A DNA stretch of 64,000 nucleotides from Pseudomonas gingeri (GCF_013386115.1 NZ_JACAOR010000010.1:62001-126000), one strand, 5' to 3'; shown: positions 34,743 to 44,212, counted from the first letter of the stretch. Notes: a model not told the origin generated them from the sequence alone. Made by a program: numbers and translations.

Positions 34743-35666
34743 TCAAGGCGGCAACACAGGTCCCTTCTGATCCAGTTCGAGGAATTTTCCCTTGAGGAAC
34801 TGGTACAAGGCCTGCACCGACGCCGAGATCTGCCGGCGGTGCGGGCACACCAGCTGGAGCCGGGTATGCTCGCCGTGGTACCCGGGCAGAAGCAGCTCCA
34901 GGTGGCCCGCCGCGATATCCGCCCGCACTTCCAGCCAGGCCTTGTAGGCAATGCCCTCGCCCGCCACCGCCCAGCGCCGGACCACATCGGCATCGTCGCT
35001 GAACAGCGTGCCCGTCACCGAGACTTCCCGGCGCTGCCCATCCTTGTAGAACCCCCACTTGTCATAGAAGCGCCCCTGCAACACATAACAAAGACAGCTA
35101 TGCCCGGCGAGGTCCTCCAGGCTTTGCGGGCGACCGCGGGCTTCCAGGTAGGACGGCGCCGCCACCAGCACCCGGCGATTCTCCGCCAGGGGCAAGGCGA
35201 CAAAACTCGCATCGCTGATCTGTCCGTAGCGCACCGCGACATCCACCGGATCGCGGAACACGTCGGAGACCTGGTCGGACACGAACAGCCGCAGAATCAA
35301 CCGTGGATGCAGGCGCCGAAACTCGATCAGCCAGGGCGACAGCAGGTTGCGCCCCAGATCGGAAGACACCGCCATCTGCAGCGTACCCTGCAACTCCAGG
35401 CGCTCGACATGCAGTTGCTCATGGCCTTCGCGCAAGGTGTCCAGCACGCCGCGGGCATACGGCAGGTAGCGCTCGCCCTCGGCGGTCAGGCGCAGGCTGC
35501 GGGTGGATCGGGCAAACAGGCGGATATCCAGCTCACGCTCAAGGCGCTGGATCGCCGCGCTGACCTGACCAGGCAACAGGTCCACTTCCCGCGCGGCATT
35601 GGAAAAACTGCCCAGCACGGCGGAACGCACGAAGAGCGCCAGGTCATCGATTCGAATCATTTTCAC
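34743..35666 (-). CDS. LysR family transcriptional regulator
   Basis: 307 residues. The helix-turn-helix domain (DDLALFVRSAVLGSFSNAARE, QVSAAIQRLERELDIRLF) is followed by a CrgA-type effector domain. The start is ATG 35666 or 35660. It diverges across 99 bp from a nitroreductase gene and is probably its regulator. The 240 bp between its end and tRNA-Leu show no gene. Confidence 0.88.
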   Translation of the reverse strand: MKMIRIDDLALFVRSAVLGSFSNAAREVDLLPGQVSAAIQRLERELDIRLFARSTRSLRLTAEGERYLPYARGVLDTLREGHEQLHVERLELQGTLQMAVSSDLGRNLLSPWLIEFRRLHPRLILRLFVSDQVSDVFRDPVDVAVRYGQISDASFVALPLAENRRVLVAAPSYLEARGRPQSLEDLAGHSCLCYVLQGRFYDKWGFYKDGQRREVSVTGTLFSDDADVVRRWAVAGEGIAYKAWLEVRADIAAGHLELLLPGYHGEHTRLQLVCPHRRQISASVQALYQFLKGKFLELDQKGPVLPP

Positions 35667-35765
35667 ACCCAGAGTGAAAGAGCTACCCGATGCTACCTCT
35701 TTATCCCTTTGATCGCGAAGATCAGAATCGCCGCCAACGCCTCAACCCATTCCCTGGAGCACCTG

Positions 35766-36422
35766 ATGAACCTCGCGCAGATCACCACCCAGCGCTACAC
35801 CACCAAAGCCTTCGATGCCTCGAAAAGCATTCCCCAGGCGACTATCGACGAGCTGCTGACCCTGCTGCGCAACGTGCCGTCCTCGGTCAACTCGCAGCCT
35901 TCGCACTTTATTGTCGCGTCGACCGCCGAGGGCAAGGCACGCCTGGCCAAGGGTGCCCTGGGGGCTTTCCCCAACAATGAGCCGAAGGTGCTGAACGCCT
36001 CCCATGTGATCGTGCTGTGCACGCGCACGGCGATGAGCGATGCGCACCTGGACACGATACTGAAACAGGAGGAACAGGACGGGCGCTTCTCGACCGATAC
36101 GGCCAAAAGTGGCCAGCAGCAGATCCGCTCGCACTTCGTCAACCTGCACCGCTACGACCAGAAAGACCTGCAGCACTGGATGGAAAAACAAACCTACCTG
36201 GCCCTCGGCAGCCTGCTGCTCGGCGCCGCCGCACTGGGTATCGACGCCACGCCGATGGAGGGCTTCGATGCCAAATCGCTGGACGCCGAACTGAACCTGC
36301 ACGAACAGGGACTGACCAGCGTCGTGATCGCCTGCCTGGGCTATCGCAGCGACAGTGATTTCAATGCCGCCCTGCCCAAGTCGCGCCTGCCGCAGGACTA
36401 TCTGTTTACCCACCTGGCTTGA
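35766..36422 (+). CDS. NfsB-like oxygen-insensitive NAD(P)H nitroreductase
   Basis: 218 residues, the usual NfsB length. RYTTKAFDASKSIPQ and LRNVPSSVNSQPSHFIVAS form the FMN site, and GIDATPMEGFDAKSLD and SVVIACLGYRSD are the conserved C-terminal motifs. ATG 35766 follows a CTGGAG box. It is a homodimeric flavoprotein reducing nitroaromatics and quinones by two electrons. Transcribed alone, divergent from the LysR gene. Confidence 0.9.
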   Translation: MNLAQITTQRYTTKAFDASKSIPQATIDELLTLLRNVPSSVNSQPSHFIVASTAEGKARLAKGALGAFPNNEPKVLNASHVIVLCTRTAMSDAHLDTILKQEEQDGRFSTDTAKSGQQQIRSHFVNLHRYDQKDLQHWMEKQTYLALGSLLLGAAALGIDATPMEGFDAKSLDAELNLHEQGLTSVVIACLGYRSDSDFNAALPKSRLPQDYLFTHLA

Positions 36423-36445
36423 GCACCTGAGCAGTCCTTGACAGG

Positions 36446-36482
36446 GCCGGACTGCCTGACTCTCGTGAGCAGGCGGTCCGGC
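36446..36482. terminator. Hairpin after the nitroreductase gene
   Basis: GCCGGACTGCCTG pairs with CAGGCGGTCCGGC (one G-T pair) around an 11-base loop whose CTC/GAG ends can also pair. It lies 24 bp after the nitroreductase stop. No U-tract; terminator by position. Confidence 0.55.
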
Positions 36483-36669
36483 CATGCCGATATCATCGCC
36501 CGGGAGTTAACAAGGCAACCCTTGCGTTCATTATATTTTACTGACGCCTCCAATGAGGCTTTTGCTACTCCATGAAAATATTGATTTTTTTCTAGTCTCC
36601 GGTTTCAGCCCGCCTAAAATCAAACTAACCACGAACATAATATCGAACACCAACATTATCTTTTCCACA

Positions 36670-36699
36670 TTGACAGTTACAGCTTTACGACTTTATGAT
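36670..36699 (+). promoter_or_regulatory. Candidate sigma-70 promoter of the biosynthetic operon
   Basis: TTGACA (36670-36675), 18 bases, TATGAT (36694-36699): consensus -35 and one mismatch at -10. It lies in a 590-bp AT-rich, gene-free interval upstream of the oxidase gene and implies a 5' leader of about 305 nt. The rest of the interval (36483-37013) holds no gene that I can see. Confidence 0.5.
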
Positions 36700-37013
36700 T
36701 CGAAACAAGGACACGATACTTTCATGGAATGAAATCAATGCCCCGCCATATCCTTTTGTGTATTTCATCGCCTCATGATTCCCCCATCGCAACGCGATTC
36801 AGCAACACTTCCTAGTTGGAACAACCGTACCTGATCCCTCCGCACTGCGGCATCTTATGGATGCCTGAAATCTATTCGCATCGACTTCCCGCCGAGATTC
36901 AACTCAGCGAATGTCATTACTTGCGGGTGCAATATCTACAACGCCAATTAGCTTGAAACTTGCGCCGGAATAAAGCGCAGGAAAAGTTTCGCCTATAAAA
37001 TGAAAGGATCTCT

Positions 37014-38264
37014 ATGAAGCTTCTGGACAATGCTATCCATCTTTCCTATCCGCTCCCCAATGGGAAAACTGTAAAGCTCAATCTTGCAACAGAGGAACTC
37101 CTGGGCGCTCGCATGAATAAAAATGTGAAACGCCTGCTTGGTTGCTACGAACAGGACATGCTATTCCTGAACAAGGAAATCGAAGGAGACATCCAGCAGC
37201 ATCTCGACGAACGATATGGTCGTGATAAAAGCAAGAAAGCCCTGGATGAGCTGAGAACCCTCGAAGCCGTCGTATTTGCACCGATCAGTTCGCAACTGGA
37301 TAAAGTCGACTTCTCGGTTTCGGCAGAGCAGTTGAAGTCGTTCTTCGGCATACAGCTGGATGAGGAGTTTGGTCGACTCAAGAATGGCGAGTTTGACCCT
37401 ACGCTTTCCTACATCCTCAACGACCCAAACGGCCAGGCACTGATGAGGAGCCTGTTGACGCAGTTCTCGATCGAGTTCCTTATCGAAGGCGCGCCGATGG
37501 GACTTTACGCAACAGGCGCGTTCGGCACCTTGCAGTCTCATTTGCTGCGGGTCTACCAGGACGAGATGGGCAATGGCGTCCCTGAGGACAAACACAGCCA
37601 TTTGTATGAGAAGACGATGGTGGATCTTGGTCTGAGCGATACACCGGATGCCTACCAGGACCACTTCCTCACCAGCAACATGCTGGTCTCGGCTTATACC
37701 TACCAGATCTGCCACGATAAAAGTAAGTTCCTGCGTTACCTGGGCGCATTCTTCCGCAATGAAGCGTGCTTCATTGTATGGCAGAAACAACTGGGTGAAT
37801 CCGTTCGCGAAATCTACAGCGGAAAAGTCGACTGTCACTACTTCGACGTTCACACTTCGGTCGACCAGGCACATGGTCGCTGGGTTCTTGACAACCTTAT
37901 ATCCCATGCCCTGGATCGCTTTGGTGATGATGCCGCGCCTCATATATTGCGCGGTTTTGTAGAGTTGATGATTTACCAGGATATTTTCGGGCTGGAGCTT
38001 GACCATCAGATATTGACAGGCACAACCGCTGACTCCACGGAACTGACAAGCTCGGACCTTAAACTTTCGAATCATGTCGCCTCCGGCCAGACCGAACATC
38101 TTTTCTCTGCTCAGGAGCTTCTAATCAATCTTCAGGGCGATGGAAAACTATTCCTCACTGATCCCTTGGCCGCCAGCACTTCGTCAGAACATGGACTGAT
38201 TCGCCTTCCACCCTTTACTGCGGCCCATATCAAAGCCGGCAACAACGGCGCGTACTACAACTAA
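37014..38264 (+). CDS. Iron-containing redox enzyme, heme-oxygenase-like diiron oxidase (HDO) family
   Basis: 416 residues. The C-terminal two thirds show the HDO ligand pattern: E184 in DEMGNG, H194 ten residues later, E250 in FFRNEACF, and H280-x3-D284-x2-H287 in DVHTSVDQAHGRW. Such enzymes use two irons and O2 for oxidative C-C cleavage, desaturation or N-oxygenation (UndA, BesC, SznF and PvfA/MgoB-type proteins are examples). The N-terminal ~120 residues have no assigned domain, and the protein is longer than BesC-type members. GAAAGGATCT precedes ATG 37014. First gene of the operon with the aminotransferase, NRPS and exporter. The exact reaction is not predictable. Confidence 0.8.
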   Translation: MKLLDNAIHLSYPLPNGKTVKLNLATEELLGARMNKNVKRLLGCYEQDMLFLNKEIEGDIQQHLDERYGRDKSKKALDELRTLEAVVFAPISSQLDKVDFSVSAEQLKSFFGIQLDEEFGRLKNGEFDPTLSYILNDPNGQALMRSLLTQFSIEFLIEGAPMGLYATGAFGTLQSHLLRVYQDEMGNGVPEDKHSHLYEKTMVDLGLSDTPDAYQDHFLTSNMLVSAYTYQICHDKSKFLRYLGAFFRNEACFIVWQKQLGESVREIYSGKVDCHYFDVHTSVDQAHGRWVLDNLISHALDRFGDDAAPHILRGFVELMIYQDIFGLELDHQILTGTTADSTELTSSDLKLSNHVASGQTEHLFSAQELLINLQGDGKLFLTDPLAASTSSEHGLIRLPPFTAAHIKAGNNGAYYN

Positions 38265-38356
38265 TAACACGTGGCGCGCAGTTGATCCTCCATCAATCGC
38301 GCGCTCACCGAAACCTGATGACACAAGCGCTTGCATAACAAGCGCAAGGATTCCCC

Positions 38357-39664
38357 ATGTCTGTAGAAAAGTCCCTGTCTGAACACGACAATACCTGGCT
38401 GCACTTCTTCCCTTCCGATCAACTTGGCAAGACCGATGCTTTTCCCTCGTCCCTGGTCAAGGCACAAGGCATCTACGTAACGGATTCGCAGGGCCGCCAG
38501 TATATGGACGCCATCAGCGGTGCGTACTGTGTGAATGTCGGATATGGTCGTGACTCGATTGTCGATGCCGCCAGCCAGGCAGCCAAGACGCTAGCATTCT
38601 GCTCTCCGTTCAGTTTTTCCAACCCCTATTCCACCCAGCTGGCTCAGACCCTGGCAAACCTGGCGTCCCCCGTCGTCGGCGCCAATGCACGGGTGTTCTT
38701 CACCAACAGCGGCTCGGAGGCAGTAGAGACCGCGCTGAAAATTGCCCGGGCCTTTGCCGTCAAGAGTGGTGAAAGCCAACGCAAATGGCTGATCTCCCGC
38801 GATCATGCCTACCACGGGGTTACGCTGGGCGCGCTGTCGGTCTGCGGTTTTGCATCGTTGAAAGAAGAGTTCGGTCCACTTCTGCCCATGACCGCGACCA
38901 TTCCTTCGATGCACGACAGCAATGATCCCTTCAATGACCTCCTGAAGGCCACCCCAGGTCGTGGCAAGGATGTGGCAGGCGTACTGCTGGAAACCATCGA
39001 AACCAGCAACGGCATGGTGACGCCCGGCACCGAGTATCTTGATGGGCTACGCAGGCTGCGCGAGGAGACCGGCGCCCTGTTGATCGTCGATGAAGTCATT
39101 ACCGGATTCGGACGTATGGGCAGCTGGTTCAGCGCTGAACACTATGGTCTCGAAGCAGACATCATCGTTTGCGCCAAAGGCCTCACAAGTGGATACGACT
39201 CCCTCGGGGCTACAATCGTCAGCGAACGTGTCGCTTCTGCCTTCGCCCAGGGCAACGACAGCATGTTCACCCATGGCGCCACCTTCGGTGGTCGTCCAGC
39301 CGCGGCCGCGGCCGCGTTGGAAAACATCAGGATTCTCGACCACGAGCAACTGCTCGGGAACGCCTCGTCCATGGGTGTCTACCTGAAAGACAGGCTGCAT
39401 GGTTTGTTCGCAGGACATCCAAAGGTCTCCGGCCTCACCGGGACGGGCCTGCTCCAGGCCATCCACCTGAAGTCACCTGGTTCCCCGGCTCCCGCCACGA
39501 CGGAAGAAGTCGCGGTGATTCGCGATCGTTTGTTGAACCATGGCGTGATCACCTCCCTGTACTACACCCGCAACGATCCGACGATCGAGATCGCGCCCCC
39601 GCTGTGTATCAATCAGGAACAAATCGATCATCTCTGCCTGGTTATCCAGCAAGCACTGAAATAA
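38357..39664 (+). CDS. Class III PLP-dependent aminotransferase
   Basis: 435 residues. FFTNSGSEAVETALKIAR (116-131) binds the PLP phosphate, HAYHGVTLGALS follows, LLIVDEVITGFGRMG has D245 for the PLP nitrogen, and K274 in CAKGLTSGY forms the Schiff base. Class III enzymes usually move omega-amino groups (amines, beta-alanine, diamines). AAGGA lies before ATG 38357; the gene is 92 bp after the oxidase and 36 bp before the NRPS. In this operon it may aminate the aldehyde released by the NRPS reductase, or prepare or deaminate a diamino acid. Confidence 0.88.
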   Translation: MSVEKSLSEHDNTWLHFFPSDQLGKTDAFPSSLVKAQGIYVTDSQGRQYMDAISGAYCVNVGYGRDSIVDAASQAAKTLAFCSPFSFSNPYSTQLAQTLANLASPVVGANARVFFTNSGSEAVETALKIARAFAVKSGESQRKWLISRDHAYHGVTLGALSVCGFASLKEEFGPLLPMTATIPSMHDSNDPFNDLLKATPGRGKDVAGVLLETIETSNGMVTPGTEYLDGLRRLREETGALLIVDEVITGFGRMGSWFSAEHYGLEADIIVCAKGLTSGYDSLGATIVSERVASAFAQGNDSMFTHGATFGGRPAAAAAALENIRILDHEQLLGNASSMGVYLKDRLHGLFAGHPKVSGLTGTGLLQAIHLKSPGSPAPATTEEVAVIRDRLLNHGVITSLYYTRNDPTIEIAPPLCINQEQIDHLCLVIQQALK

Positions 39665-39700
39665 CTGTCATTGAGCCGAAAACATAAAGGACTATAAGAG

Positions 39701-42700
39701 ATGACATTCGATGAAATCGAACACACAGATTCGGTGCGCGATACACAAGTGCCTGGCGTGGAAAGCGAAAGTTCGACAGTGAGCCAGGCAGCGGTCAGCC
39801 TGGAGCGAGCGGACGCCGTGGGCACGACCGGCGCCGAATTCGAGGCCAGCCTGCTCACCGCCTGGCTGGTAGCCGCTTGCTGGTACGCCAACTGGGCGGA
39901 AGAAGTGAGCAGCGTTGTCGTCTCTCGCGCAGGGCATCTCGACTGCCCGAATGTGGATCCGCTGGCATCGGCAAGCGCACTTCGTGCTGATTGCAGAAAA
40001 GCCCTGAACGACATGTCCGGTGCACAGCATGCGCCCTGGCAGGTACGGGCCTGGTCGGACACCGAGCAATGCCAGGGCTTGTTCGGTGCCGCCCAGCTGC
40101 AGATGAATGTCCGCGAAGCCTCGGTCGAATTGTTGTTCGACAGGCAGGTGCTTGAAAAAGACCTGGCTCACGAGATCCTCGATGCGCTGCTGGCCATCGC
40201 GATGGCTCTTCAGAGTGACAATCATCTCACTCCACAACAGCTCGTGGAGTTCGCAAGACCTGTACAGTCGAACGCCGAGTTGCTGGGCAAACTACAGGGC
40301 GTCGTGGATCAGGATGTGCTGGAGGCATTCGAGAGCCATGCAGGTCGGAACCCTGAAAAAGCAGCCATTTGTGATGCCGGCACAACGATCAGCTACGGAC
40401 AGTTATCGGCGCAGGCCCGCAAGCTCGCCACAGAGCTGGCACGCGAGGGGGTAACCGCCGGCAGCCGTGTCGCACTACGCCTGCCACGCTCAAGCGGTTT
40501 TATCATTGCCGCGCTGGCGTTGCTTTCGCTGGATGCCATCTACATTCCAATAGACCTCGAACTGCCAGCCGAGCGCAGCAAACTGATGCTCGAGGATGCT
40601 CGGGCGGGATGGATCATTGAGGGCGATGGGGTAATAACGAGGATTCGCTCGATGGCCGAAACCGAATCCGAAGGCAACTCGGGTTGCGGGTACGTGCTGT
40701 TCACCTCTGGCACAACCGGACGCCCCAAGGGAGTGATGGTTTCACGCTCATCGCTTTCGTACTACGCCAGCGTTGCCAGGTACACCTTCAGTCTCACGAG
40801 TCATGCCAGGGTCCTGCAATTTGCCACCGTCTCGTTTGACGCCTCCGTTGAGGAAATCTATCCCTGCCTGATGGCCGGCGGAACGTTGATTATCCGTGAT
40901 TCGGAGGTCGATCTGCGACCTGCCAGGTTTCTGCAGTTCGTGCATGAACAACGCATCACTTTCCTGGACTTGCCCACCGGCTACTGGCGAGAGCTCAGTC
41001 TGGCCTGCCTATCGGAGAACCTCCACTTTCCACCCAGCGTCAATCTGGTTGTCATTGGCGGAGAAGCACTCTACAAATCCGATATCCACGCCTGGTTCCG
41101 TCTCCCGCCACCTCGTCCACACCTGATCAACTCCTACGGCCCAACCGAGACGACGGTTGTCACAGCCCTCCAGCGCGTGCGACAGCCCTGTGCCGGCGAC
41201 GAGATAAAAAACGCTATCTCCATCGGTCGCCCCATTGCCGGCAGCAGGATTGTCTTGCTCGACCGGTTTGACCGGCCGGTACCGCTCGGGGGCATGGGGC
41301 AGATATGCATATCCAGTCCGGGCGTGGCCACCGGATACCTGAACAGCCCTGAAATGACCGATGAGAAATTCTTCATCCGGGTCGAGAGCGATCGAAGCCA
41401 GCATCGCTATTACAAGAGCGGCGATCTGGGACGCATCGGCGCCGACGGCGCATTGGAGTATCACGGCCGCATGGACAATGTGGTGAAACGCCAGGGCTTC
41501 AGGATTAGCCTGGGTGAAATCGAGTCGATCGTCCGAACGCTGCCCGAAGTATCGGATTGCTGTGTGCTCATGACCGACGCAGGTAGCAATGCCAAGCTGC
41601 TGTGCGCCGTGCAACTGATGCCTGGTATCGAGGCGACACAAACTGACTTGCGTCACCAGCTGAGCCTGGATCTTCCGTCCTATATGGTTCCGAACAGCTT
41701 CGTCCTGCTCGACGAAATGCCGCGCACTCTCGCTGGAAAGATCGATTACAACAGGGTGCGGGCTCTCGCGACGGCCATTGCCAAGACAAGCGAGAACAGC
41801 GATCTCGACCCACAACCAGAAAGCGAGCTCATGACAGGCATACGCTCGATAATGGGCGCACGCGAGCTGAACTGGGATGCCAGCCTGGCGGAGAATGGCG
41901 CCGACTCACTGGAGATCGTGCGATTGGCTGTCTTTCTGGAACGGCACAGCGGTCGGGAATGGCCGGTATCGACGCTGTACCATTGTGCGAGCCTGCGCAC
42001 GATTCTCACCGACGCCGGTAAATCGGTACATGTACAACACAGGGCCCGACACTTCCGCGACTGGCGCGATGCGGAACTCGATCGGCTCAAGGGGTTGCTC
42101 CGGGTCGGCACGCCCCCCTCCACTCGTATCGCAGAAGGCATTCTTGTGACAGGTGCTACGGGGCTGCTCGGACGCCATGTGGTCAAGGACCTGCTGAAAA
42201 GAACGCTACGTCCAATCCACTGCCTGGTTCGCAGTTCGACCGCTGAAAGCCCCGAGGCCCTTCGTCGAAAACTGATGCAAACGCTCAACGTGCGCCATGA
42301 AGAGCGGCAAAGACTGCATGTCATCGTGGGCGACCTGAACCGCGACCAACTGGGGCTGGACAAGGATTGTCTGCACGCGCTGCAACACAGCGTCGCCGAT
42401 ATCGTGCATTGCGCCGCCGATACCCATATGTTGTCACCCTATTCGAAGCTGATGACGACCAACGTCCTCGGAAGCCTGAACCTCATCAACCTGGCTCTTG
42501 CAAGCGGCGCCGGCTTCCATTTTGTCTCATCTCTTGCCTTGTTTGACACCAAACCGCGTCTCGCGCACCTATCCCCCAGCACCAAAATGGCGGAAGTGGA
42601 TAACGTGACCTCCGGTTATCTGCAAAGCAAATGGATGATCGAAATGTTGCTGGAGCAGCTCCGGGCTGAGGGCCTCAAGGCAACGATCTATCGCTGTGGT

Positions 42701-43246
42701 CGTCTGTGGGGCAGTGCCACGAACGTGGGTGAAGCCAGCAATGACTACGTCTTCCAGTTCTTGAGTGTCTGCCAGAGAATCGGACAATTTCCGATCATGC
42801 CCATGCAACTGGAAGTCTGCCCGGCGGATCGCATCGCGGGCCAGATTGCCTCCCGCGTAGTAAACCCGGCGAGCCTCCCCACGACGGCCACAAGCACCTA
42901 TCATCTATGCTCCAGCAAAAGCTACACGATGGACGAAATCCATCAAGCCATGCGTCAGCAGGTGAAAGACCTGGTCCTGGTGAACTCGGCAACATGGCTG
43001 GCAACGCTGAACGCTCACATTCTGGCGTACCCGCAGGATGTCCCGGCACTGAGAGTGTTCGCTGTCGTGAAGTCGCTGTCGCTTTCCGACTGCATGGATG
43101 ACCTTACGATCACTGAAGCGATCGCCTCACATGAATGCTGGGGGCAAGAAGAATCTCCAGGCCTCACGCCGGAGCAGATGGCCTATACCGTGATGGCTGG
43201 ATCAGTTCCCCCATCCTTACAAGCTCAAACCGTCGCGCATGGATGA
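39701..43246 (+). CDS. Single-module NRPS: (degenerate N-domain)-adenylation-carrier-thioester reductase
   Basis: 1181 residues. Residues 40-200 are unassigned, with a faint likeness to the end of a condensation domain. Adenylation (about 205-690): A3 FTSGTTGRPKG (334-344), A4 FDASVEE (379-385), A5 NSYGPTETT (477-485), A7 YKSGDLGRI, A8 GRMDNVVKRQGF, A10 Lys K680. Carrier protein: S736 in GADSLE takes phosphopantetheine. Reductase (810-1181): NAD(P) motif GATGLLG (818-824), Tyr973 and Lys977 in YLQSK. It should load one amino acid and release it as an aldehyde or alcohol. By eye the pocket reads D-A-E-D-V-G-S-V-V-K, acidic at two positions, so a basic amino acid is likely. AAAGGAC precedes ATG 39701. 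Confidence 0.92.
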   Translation: MTFDEIEHTDSVRDTQVPGVESESSTVSQAAVSLERADAVGTTGAEFEASLLTAWLVAACWYANWAEEVSSVVVSRAGHLDCPNVDPLASASALRADCRKALNDMSGAQHAPWQVRAWSDTEQCQGLFGAAQLQMNVREASVELLFDRQVLEKDLAHEILDALLAIAMALQSDNHLTPQQLVEFARPVQSNAELLGKLQGVVDQDVLEAFESHAGRNPEKAAICDAGTTISYGQLSAQARKLATELAREGVTAGSRVALRLPRSSGFIIAALALLSLDAIYIPIDLELPAERSKLMLEDARAGWIIEGDGVITRIRSMAETESEGNSGCGYVLFTSGTTGRPKGVMVSRSSLSYYASVARYTFSLTSHARVLQFATVSFDASVEEIYPCLMAGGTLIIRDSEVDLRPARFLQFVHEQRITFLDLPTGYWRELSLACLSENLHFPPSVNLVVIGGEALYKSDIHAWFRLPPPRPHLINSYGPTETTVVTALQRVRQPCAGDEIKNAISIGRPIAGSRIVLLDRFDRPVPLGGMGQICISSPGVATGYLNSPEMTDEKFFIRVESDRSQHRYYKSGDLGRIGADGALEYHGRMDNVVKRQGFRISLGEIESIVRTLPEVSDCCVLMTDAGSNAKLLCAVQLMPGIEATQTDLRHQLSLDLPSYMVPNSFVLLDEMPRTLAGKIDYNRVRALATAIAKTSENSDLDPQPESELMTGIRSIMGARELNWDASLAENGADSLEIVRLAVFLERHSGREWPVSTLYHCASLRTILTDAGKSVHVQHRARHFRDWRDAELDRLKGLLRVGTPPSTRIAEGILVTGATGLLGRHVVKDLLKRTLRPIHCLVRSSTAESPEALRRKLMQTLNVRHEERQRLHVIVGDLNRDQLGLDKDCLHALQHSVADIVHCAADTHMLSPYSKLMTTNVLGSLNLINLALASGAGFHFVSSLALFDTKPRLAHLSPSTKMAEVDNVTSGYLQSKWMIEMLLEQLRAEGLKATIYRCGRLWGSATNVGEASNDYVFQFLSVCQRIGQFPIMPMQLEVCPADRIAGQIASRVVNPASLPTTATSTYHLCSSKSYTMDEIHQAMRQQVKDLVLVNSATWLATLNAHILAYPQDVPALRVFAVVKSLSLSDCMDDLTITEAIASHECWGQEESPGLTPEQMAYTVMAGSVPPSLQAQTVAHG

Positions 43247-43285
43247 TGCCGAACCGCGAGTTTCATTTAAAAGGGAGATACCGAA

Positions 43286-44188
43286 TTGACGCGCTACATC
43301 AATTTTCTACTGCTGGCCTTGATGGGCAGCACCTGGGGGCTCCACTTCGTACTCGTCAAGAAAATCACCAGCGTCGGGGTTCATGCAGATCTGATCCTGT
43401 TCCCGACGCTGGTCGGTGTGGCCATCGCGTTTCTGGCAATGATGGTCGTCACACGCAGCTCGTGGCGCACCAACCGGTCATGGTGGGTCTTCCTGATCAT
43501 CTGCAGTGTACTTGGCTATGCATTCCCGATCTGGCTCGAACTGGTGGTGGCGCCTTACATTGACTCGACCTTGCTTACCCTGATCGTTACAAGCACACCG
43601 GTTTTCTGCATTTGCCTGGGCTTTCTGCTTCGTCTGGCAACGGTCACGTTCTGGCATGTGCTGTGTGCCGCACTGGGTATTGGTGCAGCCATGATGCTCC
43701 TGCTGCCCAGTGCAGCGCTTCCGCAGGGATCGTCCCGTTTTTGGCTGGCGGTGGCCATCGGGGTCCCGGTGAGTTACGCGCTGTACAACCTGTACGTCGC
43801 CGCGGCCTGGCCGAAAGGTCTGGGGGTGTTCACCATGGCCGCCTATGAGTCGGTGCTGGCTGCGTTGTTGGCACTCCCATTGTTCTTTACATCGACGTCG
43901 GAAGCGGGCTACCAGGACCTCGTCCAGCATGGATCGGAAGTGGCACTACTGGTGATCGTCACCGCAGTTGAGGTCTGGTCCTTCTTCGAACTGGTACGAC
44001 GGGCAGGTGGGATATACGTTTCGTTTGCCAGTTTCGCAGCACTGGCGGCGGGGATTGCGTGGTCTGCGTTGTTGCTGGATGAGCAGATCACTCCATGGAT
44101 GAATGTGAGCATCGGAGCGATCGTGCTTTCGCTGGTGCTGTGTCTGATCGGGGACCGAAGCCAGACCCAGAGGACGTCCCTGGGCTGA
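43286..44188 (+). CDS. EamA/DMT family transporter (probable product exporter)
   Basis: 300 residues, ten predicted helices in two repeated halves. LLALMGSTWGLHFVLVKK opens the first EamA domain and VRRAGGIYVSFASFAALAAGIAWSALLLDEQ closes the second. The start is a TTG at 43286 with AAGGGAG 8 bp before it; no better ATG is available. It begins 39 bp after the NRPS stop, last in the operon. DMT proteins of this kind export amino acids and small metabolites, so export of, or resistance to, the NRPS product is the likely role. Confidence 0.87.
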   Translation: MTRYINFLLLALMGSTWGLHFVLVKKITSVGVHADLILFPTLVGVAIAFLAMMVVTRSSWRTNRSWWVFLIICSVLGYAFPIWLELVVAPYIDSTLLTLIVTSTPVFCICLGFLLRLATVTFWHVLCAALGIGAAMMLLLPSAALPQGSSRFWLAVAIGVPVSYALYNLYVAAAWPKGLGVFTMAAYESVLAALLALPLFFTSTSEAGYQDLVQHGSEVALLVIVTAVEVWSFFELVRRAGGIYVSFASFAALAAGIAWSALLLDEQITPWMNVSIGAIVLSLVLCLIGDRSQTQRTSLG

Positions 44189-44212
44189 GCCTCAAACCGG
44201 CTCCGGCCATGA

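Noticed and set aside
36446..37013. Riboswitch upstream of the biosynthetic operon
   Set aside because: The long leader made this worth checking, but no known aptamer core or leader hairpin-terminator pair was recognised.
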